Assembly: GCF_900104725.1 (NCBI RefSeq)
Contig: NZ_LT629758.1
Span: forward strand, 9,900,001 to 9,964,000
DNA length: 64,000 nucleotides
Direction of reading: 5' to 3'
Origin: Actinoplanes derwentensis
GTDB lineage: Bacteria > Actinomycetota > Actinomycetes > Mycobacteriales > Micromonosporaceae
Positions 58,559 to 64,000 of this stretch are shown piece by piece (the stretch's first letter is position 1; every line of letters starts with the position of its first letter). Under the pieces are notes generated by a model. It searched no databases and had not been told where the DNA came from. It was given only the letters and a program-made list of their open reading frames with translations. The position numbers were made by a program, and so were the translations under genes.

Positions 58559-59773
58559 TCAGAGTCGTTCGACGATGGTGGCGATGCCCATGCCGCCGCC
58601 GATGCAGAGCGTGGCCAGGCCGTACCGCCCACCGCGCCGTTCCAGCTCGTCGACCAGGGTGCCGAGGATCATGGCGCCGGTGGCGCCCAGCGGGTGGCCC
58701 ATGGCGATCGCCCCGCCGTTGACGTTGACCTTCTCCGGGTCCAGTTTCAGGTCGTCGATGAAGTGCAGCACCACCGCCGCGAACGCCTCGTTGATCTCGA
58801 CCAGGTCGAGGTCGTCGACGGTCAGGCCGGCCTTGTCCAGGGCCTTGCGGGCGGCCGGCGCCGGGCCGGTCAGCATGATCGTCGGGTCGGCGCCGCTGAG
58901 GGCGGCCGACACGATCCGGGCGCGCGGGGCGATCCCGGCCCGCTCACCGGCCTTCGCCGAGCCGATCAGGACCAGCGCCGCACCGTCCACGATGCCGGAC
59001 GAGTTGGCCGCCGTGTGCACGTGGGTGATCTTCTCGACCCAGTGGTACTTCTGCAGCGCCACCGCGTCGAAACCGCCCTGGTCGCCGATCGTCGCGAACG
59101 AGGCCGGGAGCTTGCTCAGGCTCGCCACCGTGCTGTCCGCGCGGATGTGCTCGTCGGAGTCCAGGATCAGCAGGCCGTTGCGGTCGCGGACCGGCACCAC
59201 CGAGCGGTCGAACCAGCCGTTCTCCCAGGCCCGTGCGGCTTTCTGCTGCGAACCGACGGCGAACGCGTCGACGGTCTCCCGGCTGAAACCGTCCAACGTG
59301 GCGATCAGGTCGGCGCTGATGCCCTGCGGGATGAAGTCGGTGTTCAGCGCGGTCTCCGGGTCCATCGCCCAGGCGCCGCCGTCGGAACCCATCGGCACCC
59401 GCGACATCGACTCGACACCACCGGCGAGGACCAGGTCCTCCCACCCGGAGCGGACCTTCTGCGCGGCGATGTTCACCGCTTCCAGGCCGGAGCCGCAGAA
59501 CCGGTTGAGTTGCACACCGGCCGTCGTGTAGGGCAGGCCGGCCGCGATCGCCGCCGTCTTGGCGAGGTCGGAGCCCTGGTCGCCGATCGGGGACACCACA
59601 CCGAGCACCACGTCCTCGATGTCGGCCGGGTCGACCGTCGGGAAACGCCGCCGCAGCTCGTCGATCAGGCCCACCACCAGCGAGATGGGTTTCACCCCGT
59701 GCAGGGATCCGGTCTTCTTCCCCCGGCCGCGCGGGGTCCGCACGGCGTCGTACAGATAGGCCTCGGTCGTCAT
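58559..59773 (-). CDS. Acetyl-CoA acyltransferase (thiolase, FadA-like)
   Basis: A 404-residue thiolase, the last step of beta-oxidation. The acyl-accepting Cys93 is in [12 protein letters not shown], the catalytic His in [20 protein letters not shown] and the second Cys in [10 protein letters not shown]. It is the first gene of the thiolase-fadB unit. ATG 59773 lies 16 nt downstream of a conserved promoter motif that also precedes fadD. Confidence 0.94.
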   Translation of the reverse strand: MTTEAYLYDAVRTPRGRGKKTGSLHGVKPISLVVGLIDELRRRFPTVDPADIEDVVLGVVSPIGDQGSDLAKTAAIAAGLPYTTAGVQLNRFCGSGLEAVNIAAQKVRSGWEDLVLAGGVESMSRVPMGSDGGAWAMDPETALNTDFIPQGISADLIATLDGFSRETVDAFAVGSQQKAARAWENGWFDRSVVPVRDRNGLLILDSDEHIRADSTVASLSKLPASFATIGDQGGFDAVALQKYHWVEKITHVHTAANSSGIVDGAALVLIGSAKAGERAGIAPRARIVSAALSGADPTIMLTGPAPAARKALDKAGLTVDDLDLVEINEAFAAVVLHFIDDLKLDPEKVNVNGGAIAMGHPLGATGAMILGTLVDELERRGGRYGLATLCIGGGMGIATIVERL

Positions 59774-59789
59774 CGACAGCTCCCCTGAA

Positions 59790-59809
59790 TGCGAATTGCG
59801 GCTAACTTT
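59790..59809 (-). promoter_or_regulatory. Shared beta-oxidation motif, thiolase side
   Basis: On the minus strand the sequence reads AAAGTTA-N6-ATTCGCA. The same two 7-bp blocks with the same 6-nt spacing occur upstream of fadD in the same sense relative to the gene. It lies directly upstream of the thiolase start and is probably the binding site of the double-domain TetR encoded between the two units. Confidence 0.7.
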
Positions 59810-59887
59810 TGCCGATGTTTCCGCTAGGTGTCAAGGATATGGGGACGACGGCCGGACGTACCACAGAGCACCGATAGGCTGTGCGGC

Positions 59888-61093
59888 ATGAGCATCGCCG
59901 AGGCCGGCGAGCCAGCGCCACCCGCGGTTCGCAGACGGCCCAAGAACCGCCGGGCACAACTCGCCCTGGCCGCCGCCGAGATGTTCTGCGAGCGGGGCTA
60001 CCACGGCGTCAGCCTCGACGAGATCGCCACCGCCGTCGGCATCAGCGGACCGGCGATCTACCGGCACTTCCCCAACAAGTACGCGATGCTCGTCCACGCC
60101 ACCCGTGAGCTGGCCGAGGCGGTCCGCGCAGCCACCGGCCCGCCCCTCGACGGCGACCCGGAGCAGCGGCTCGGCACCCTGCTCGGGGTGCTGGCCCGGC
60201 TGTCCGTCGAGCATCGCCGGGTGGTCGGCCTCTACCAGTGGGAGTGGCGTTACCTGGAGCCCGAGCACCGCGAGGAGTTCATGGTGGAGCTGGCCGCCCT
60301 CGCGACCCGGATGGCCGTACCGCTGCGGCAGTCCCGCCCGGAGCTGACCGGCCGTGACGCCCACGCCCTGGTCCGCGCCGCCCTCAGCGTCCTCGGCAGT
60401 CTCGGCACCCACCGGGCCGCGATCGCGCGCGGCCGCGCCGAGGCCGTGCTGCGCCGGGTGGCCGCCGCGGTGCTGCGCGCCGAACCGGCCACGCCGCTGG
60501 CGCCCACCACCGAGCACCCGGAGCCGGAACCGGTGCTGGGTGTGACGGCCCGCCGGGAGATCCTGCTGGCCGAGTCGGTGAAACTGTTCCACCGGCACGG
60601 GTACCACGCGGTGGGTGTGGAGGACATCGGCCGGGCCGCGGGAATCACCGCGTCCAGCGTCTATCGTTACTTTCCCGGCAAGGCCGACATCCTCGCGGCC
60701 GCGTTCTACCGCGCCTCCGAGCGGGTCGCCGAGTCCACCGCGACCGCTCTGACCGGTGCTGCCGACGACGCGGACGCGCTGCGCCGGATGACCGAGTCGT
60801 ACGTGGAGCTGACGTTCGAGCGCAGTGCCCTGGTGAGTGTCTACCTGGCGGAGAACAACAATCTGCCCGAGGTCGACCGGCATGAGCTGCGCAAGGTGCA
60901 GCGGCTGCACGTCGAGGAGTGGGTGCGGCTGCTCGGCCGGTTGCGCCCGGAACTGCCCGTACCGGAGGCCCGGATCCTGGTGCACGCCGCCCTCAACCTG
61001 GTCACCGACCTGAGCCGAATGGTCCGCTTCGACCGCCGGTCCGGTATGGACCGGCATCTGAATCGTTTGATGATGACCGTGCTCCGAGCCTAG
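59888..61093 (+). CDS. Regulator with two tandem TetR DNA-binding domains
   Basis: A 401-residue protein containing two TetR-type helix-turn-helix units: AAAEMFCERGYHGVSLDEIATAVGISGPAIYRHFPNKYAML (about residues 27-70) and LAESVKLFHRHGYHAVGVEDIGRAAGITASSVYRYFPGKADIL (about 228-270), each followed by a ligand-binding-type helical part. Fused TetR pairs of this length occur next to fad genes in actinobacteria. ATG 59888 gives the standard start. It sits between thiolase-fadB and fadD, with the shared motif upstream of both; it likely senses acyl-CoA. fadD begins 86 nt after its stop. Confidence 0.88.
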   Translation: MSIAEAGEPAPPAVRRRPKNRRAQLALAAAEMFCERGYHGVSLDEIATAVGISGPAIYRHFPNKYAMLVHATRELAEAVRAATGPPLDGDPEQRLGTLLGVLARLSVEHRRVVGLYQWEWRYLEPEHREEFMVELAALATRMAVPLRQSRPELTGRDAHALVRAALSVLGSLGTHRAAIARGRAEAVLRRVAAAVLRAEPATPLAPTTEHPEPEPVLGVTARREILLAESVKLFHRHGYHAVGVEDIGRAAGITASSVYRYFPGKADILAAAFYRASERVAESTATALTGAADDADALRRMTESYVELTFERSALVSVYLAENNNLPEVDRHELRKVQRLHVEEWVRLLGRLRPELPVPEARILVHAALNLVTDLSRMVRFDRRSGMDRHLNRLMMTVLRA

Positions 61094-61113
61094 AAAGTTA
61101 AGCCGGATTCGCA
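61094..61113 (+). promoter_or_regulatory. Shared beta-oxidation motif, fadD side
   Basis: AAAGTTA-N6-ATTCGCA starts directly after the TetR stop codon. A further partial copy AAGTTAGCGC lies 34 bp downstream (61129-61138), close to a TACAGT (61144-61149) that may be the fadD -10. Two sites about three helical turns apart would suit a TetR dimer pair. Confidence 0.65.
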
Positions 61114-61179
61114 TGACGCCTTCCGTGGAAGTTAGCGCGCGTTTACAGTCGCGCCATAGCTCTCTCCAGGAGGCAGCTC

Positions 61180-63006
61180 ATGGATTCCGTCCTCGAACAG
61201 CGCTGTTCCGCGATAGCCCGCGACCTGACGATCCCCGCACTGCTGCACCGCAACGCCACCGACTTCCCGGACCATCCGGCCCTCAGCCTGCTCGGCTCGC
61301 CCGGCACCTTGACCTGGCGGGAACTGCGTGACGAGATAGCCGTCCTCGCCCGAGGTCTCGCCGACCTCGGCCTGCGCTCCGGCGACCGCATGCTGATCAT
61401 GATGTCCAGCCGGCCCGAGCACTGGCTGATCGACCTCGCCGCCGTCCACCTCGGCGCGGTCCCGTCCACCGTCTACGCCACCCTCTCCACCGACCAGCTG
61501 CACTACCTGGCCCGGCACAGTCGTGCCGCGATCGTGGTGCTGGAGGACGAGGCCGCGCTGGACCGTTGGGCGCCGATCCTCGCCGACGTCCCGGAGATCC
61601 GCCGGGTCGTGGTCGCCGACCGGGCCGCCGACGACGACAGCGGCCGGATCGTCGCGCTGCGAAACGTCAGTGTCCGGGGTGCCGCCGCCCACCAGGCCGA
61701 CCCGGCGGCCTTCGAGAAGACCTGGCGGGAGGTACGCCCGGACCAGCCGGTCACGCTGCTCTACACCTCCGGCACCACCGGCGACCCGAAAGGTGTCGTG
61801 CTCACCCACCGCAACGTCGTCTACCAGACCGTGGTCATGGAGCACACCATCGAGACCCCGGCGCACGCCGCGTCGCTGGCCTACCTGCCGCTCGCGCACA
61901 TCGCCGAACGTGTCCTCGGCGTCTACAACCCGATCTACCGGGCCGGGCACGTCACCATCTGCCCCGACCCCACCCAGCTGCTCGCCGGTCTGGTCCGGAT
62001 CCGGCCGGTCTCCTTCTTCGGGGTGCCCCGGATCTGGGAGAAGATGGTCGCCGGAGTGCAAGGTCGGCTTGCCACTGCCGAACCGCAGGTCAAGGCCGCC
62101 GTCGACATGGCCCGGGCGGTCGCTCTGCAGGTCCACGAGATTCGTCAAGCAGGCTCGGAGATCCCGGCTGAGCTGGCCGCCAAGCACGCCATCCTGGACG
62201 CGCAGGTGCTCAAGCCGTTGCGCGCGGGACTGGGCCTGGACAACATGCTCTGGGCCGGTAGCGGCGCCGCGCCGATCCCGGTCGAGGTCCTGCTCTACCT
62301 CGCGAGCATCGGCGTCGACGTGCTCGAGGTCTGGGGGATGACCGAGACGACCGGCACGGCAACGATCAACACCCCGGACCATTTCCGTACGGGTACGGTC
62401 GGCCGCCCCAACGGCGGCATGCAGATCCGTCTCGCCGACGACGGGGAGATCCTGGTCCGCGGCCCGCTCGTCTGCGCCGGATACCTGCGAGCCGATGGTG
62501 GTGTCGACCCGGTCACCGACGCCGACGGGTGGCTGGCCACCGGAGACGTCGGGGTCTTCGACAGCGACGGCTACCTCACCATCACCGACCGCAAGAAAGA
62601 GCTGATCATCAACTCGAGCGGGAAGAACATCTCACCCGCCCAGATCGAGAACCTGCTGCGCGCCCACCCGCTGATCGCGCAGGCCGTGGCGATCGGGGAC
62701 CGGCAGCCGTACGTCACCGCCCTGATCGTCCTGGACGAGGAGACCGCCCCGATCTGGGCCGGTGCGAAGGGCCTGTCGTTCGGCACACTCGCCGACCTGG
62801 CCGACGATCCGGTGCTGCGCGCCGAGATCGACGCGGCGGTGTCCACGGCCAACAGCAGATTGTCCCGGCCCGAGCAGGTCAAGACGTACCGGATCCTGTC
62901 TCGGGGGTGGACCCCGGAGACCGGCGAACTGACCCCGACGCTGAAACTGCGGCGCCGGATCATCCAGGAGCGATACGCGGGGGAGATCGGCGCCCTCTAC
63001 CGCTGA
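61180..63006 (+). CDS. Long-chain acyl-CoA synthetase (FadD15-like)
   Basis: A 608-residue ANL enzyme that activates fatty acids for beta-oxidation or lipid synthesis. The P-loop is TLLYTSGTTGDPKGVVLTHRN (about residues 191-211), then LPLAHIAERVLGVYNPIY, the acyl-adenylate motif VWGMTETTGTATIN, hinge WLATGDVGVFDSDGYLTITDRKKELIINSSGKNISP and C-terminal ELTPTLKLRRRII with the catalytic Lys. ATG 61180 has a strong AGGAGG. It shares a promoter motif with the thiolase-fadB operon and lies beside their probable regulator, so it forms one regulon with them. Confidence 0.93.
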   Translation: MDSVLEQRCSAIARDLTIPALLHRNATDFPDHPALSLLGSPGTLTWRELRDEIAVLARGLADLGLRSGDRMLIMMSSRPEHWLIDLAAVHLGAVPSTVYATLSTDQLHYLARHSRAAIVVLEDEAALDRWAPILADVPEIRRVVVADRAADDDSGRIVALRNVSVRGAAAHQADPAAFEKTWREVRPDQPVTLLYTSGTTGDPKGVVLTHRNVVYQTVVMEHTIETPAHAASLAYLPLAHIAERVLGVYNPIYRAGHVTICPDPTQLLAGLVRIRPVSFFGVPRIWEKMVAGVQGRLATAEPQVKAAVDMARAVALQVHEIRQAGSEIPAELAAKHAILDAQVLKPLRAGLGLDNMLWAGSGAAPIPVEVLLYLASIGVDVLEVWGMTETTGTATINTPDHFRTGTVGRPNGGMQIRLADDGEILVRGPLVCAGYLRADGGVDPVTDADGWLATGDVGVFDSDGYLTITDRKKELIINSSGKNISPAQIENLLRAHPLIAQAVAIGDRQPYVTALIVLDEETAPIWAGAKGLSFGTLADLADDPVLRAEIDAAVSTANSRLSRPEQVKTYRILSRGWTPETGELTPTLKLRRRIIQERYAGEIGALYR

Positions 63007-63009
63007 CGC

Positions 63010-63048
63010 CGTTGCCGGCCGGGGCGTGTTGTGCCCCGGCCGGCAACG
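63010..63048. terminator. Bidirectional terminator after fadD
   Basis: CGTTGCCGGCCGGGGC (63010-63025) and GCCCCGGCCGGCAACG (63033-63048) are perfect 16-bp complements with a 7-nt loop. It lies between fadD and the convergent small secreted-protein gene. Confidence 0.92.
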
Positions 63049-63054
63049 TTGATC

Positions 63055-63378
63055 TCAGTAGTACTTGCAGAACTTCCTGATCCCTGCCGCGTGTCCCTGC
63101 CGGAAGCCTTTGTCGAACCCGCGGGCGTAATCGGAATCGCCGAGCTTGTAGAGCTCCGTTCCCAAGGGCGAACATTCCTTGCGGGCCTCACGCCAGCCCG
63201 CCAGGTATCCGTTCTCGTAACCTCGCTGGAAATCCCGGCTCGACTGCGGCGCCGAAGCGGCCGCGACGGTCGTCGCGGGTACCGGTGCGGCGACGGCCGG
63301 TGCCGACACGACGGCGAGTCCAGCGGTCGTCAGGAACAGTGCTCCGGCGGCCAGCGCACAGCTGTTGCGAAGTTTCAT
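63055..63378 (-). CDS. Small secreted protein with GY/GF-x3-G repeats
   Basis: A 107-residue protein with a signal peptide (MKLRNSCALAAGALFLTTAG... with AVAAPV cleavage-like site near 33). The mature part has two related motifs, SSRDFQRGYENGYLAGWREARKEC and SDYARGFDKGFRQGHAAGIRKFC, each rich in Arg, Gly and aromatic residues and ending with Cys, so a disulfide is possible. ATG 63378 has GGCAGAGAG upstream. No family is recognised; it may act in the envelope or medium. It converges on fadD. Confidence 0.7.
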   Translation of the reverse strand: MKLRNSCALAAGALFLTTAGLAVVSAPAVAAPVPATTVAAASAPQSSRDFQRGYENGYLAGWREARKECSPLGTELYKLGDSDYARGFDKGFRQGHAAGIRKFCKYY

Positions 63379-63654
63379 CTCTCTGCCTTCCCCCGTTGTC
63401 CCGGAGGCGCCGGCTTGGCGTCCCCGGCAACTCGAAAACCTACGCCGCAGGCACCGCCGGTTTGCTGAAACCGCAGGTGGATGGCCGAACGGACGAGCGC
63501 CGGGGCTGTTCGGCCGAACTTGTCGGACATGCCCTCGTATCGCTGTGGCCTGCATCATCTTCTGCACTGTCAGCCACTGACGTGGCTCCGGAACGTGGTG
63601 CATGATGGCCCGGTTCACCACCGGTGATCACCGTATGCGGAGGTGGAAGAAGAC

Positions 63655-64000
63655 TTGAAGCGCCGTCAGATGCTGACCCTGCTGGCCCTCACCGGGGCCG
63701 CCGGCTGCGGCACCGCCACCGCCACTTCAGCCGCCACGCAGCCGTCCACAGTGGCGGGAACGCCCACTGCGGCCCCCTCGACGGCGGCGACCGCCCGTCT
63801 CGGGTCGGCCGCGACCGCCACATCCGCCGCCACGTCCGCGTCCGCCTCGGCATCCGCGTCCGCTTCCAAGGCCGCGCCGTCCTCGGCTCCGGCCACCGCC
63901 GGCGCCGGTCCGTCCGGGCGCGGCGGCCCGGTCCAGGCCCCCACTGGCAAAGTGCTGCTCGGGTCGTACCTGGCGCTCGGCGGCAAGAACCTGAAACAGA
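63655..64000 (+). CDS. Secreted lipoprotein, N-terminal part (continues beyond window)
   Basis: The frame starting at TTG 63655, with GCGGAGG upstream, runs off the end. Residues 1-18 (KRRQMLTLLALTGAAGC) are a lipoprotein signal with Cys at the lipobox. A Ala/Thr/Ser-rich linker follows, including ASASASASAS, typical of cell-wall-spanning spacers. The last visible residues GKVLLGSYLALGGKNLKQ resemble the beginning of the glycoside-hydrolase-26-like lipoproteins of actinomycetes, but too little is visible to be sure. Confidence 0.7.
   Translation, partial: MKRRQMLTLLALTGAAGCGTATATSAATQPSTVAGTPTAAPSTAATARLGSAATATSAATSASASASASASKAAPSSAPATAGAGPSGRGGPVQAPTGKVLLGSYLALGGKNLKQ

Overview
This 64-kb window is chromosomal DNA of a high-GC actinomycete, most likely a Micromonosporaceae member close to Actinoplanes. 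The signs are very GC-rich codon third positions, frequent GTG and TTG starts, an actinobacterial tlyA-nadK-recN-steA-steB-pyrG-nudix-xerD-parA-scpA-scpB-rluB backbone, a DUF574 (SAV2177-type) methyltransferase and F420-type enzymes. It opens in the last third of a 23S rRNA gene, followed by 5S rRNA and a strong rrn terminator. No tRNA gene was recognised.

Region 1 (1.4-22.7 kb) is mostly backbone. It holds a giant RGG-repeat/TPR protein, an HAD phosphatase, a membrane-bound chemoreceptor-like protein, an SCP2 protein, a phasin-like protein with an AKKAP tail, the rRNA methylase TlyA, NAD kinase, RecN, the cytokinetic proteins SteA and SteB, an envelope cluster (MraY-like transferase, MurJ-like flippase, GT4 glycosyltransferase, a phosphatase-superfamily membrane protein), CTP synthase with a structured leader, and a NUDIX hydrolase.

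Region 2 (22.7-31.3 kb) is an accessory block wedged between nudix and xerD, which are neighbours in mycobacteria. It carries a macrolide-type glycosyltransferase controlled by a divergent TetR with two near-identical operators, a membrane-anchored NB-ARC/WD40 STAND protein, two VOC proteins, a PPOX/F420 protein, a DUF574 methyltransferase and a barstar-domain protein.

Region 3 (31.4-34.1 kb) returns to backbone (xerD, parA, a site-2-protease relative that lacks its HExxH). Region 4 (34.1-43.3 kb) is a second accessory block between parA and scpA: a Septu-like ATPase/HNH pair (ptuA/ptuB type), a glycerol locus (glpD, two glpK paralogues, an IclR/GylR-type regulator with a 19-bp operator), a tiny histone-H1-like protein and a GNAT acetyltransferase. 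scpA-scpB-rluB follow.

Region 5 (46.1-64 kb) is accessory or metabolic: a sugar-type binding lipoprotein, a MacAB-like export operon, a metallophosphatase, an acyl-CoA-synthetase/ABC-exporter pair whose two 3' ends each run into the same 100-bp repeat in inverted orientation, a truncated ATPase, an APH-like kinase, a beta-oxidation regulon (FadB-like, thiolase, double-domain TetR, FadD) that shares a promoter motif, a small secreted protein, and the start of a lipoprotein gene cut by the window end.

The most interesting items are the Septu-like pair, the membrane STAND protein, the glycosyltransferase operators, the pyrG leader RNA, the shared beta-oxidation promoter motif and the 3'-end repeat family (two good copies, one probable degenerate copy).
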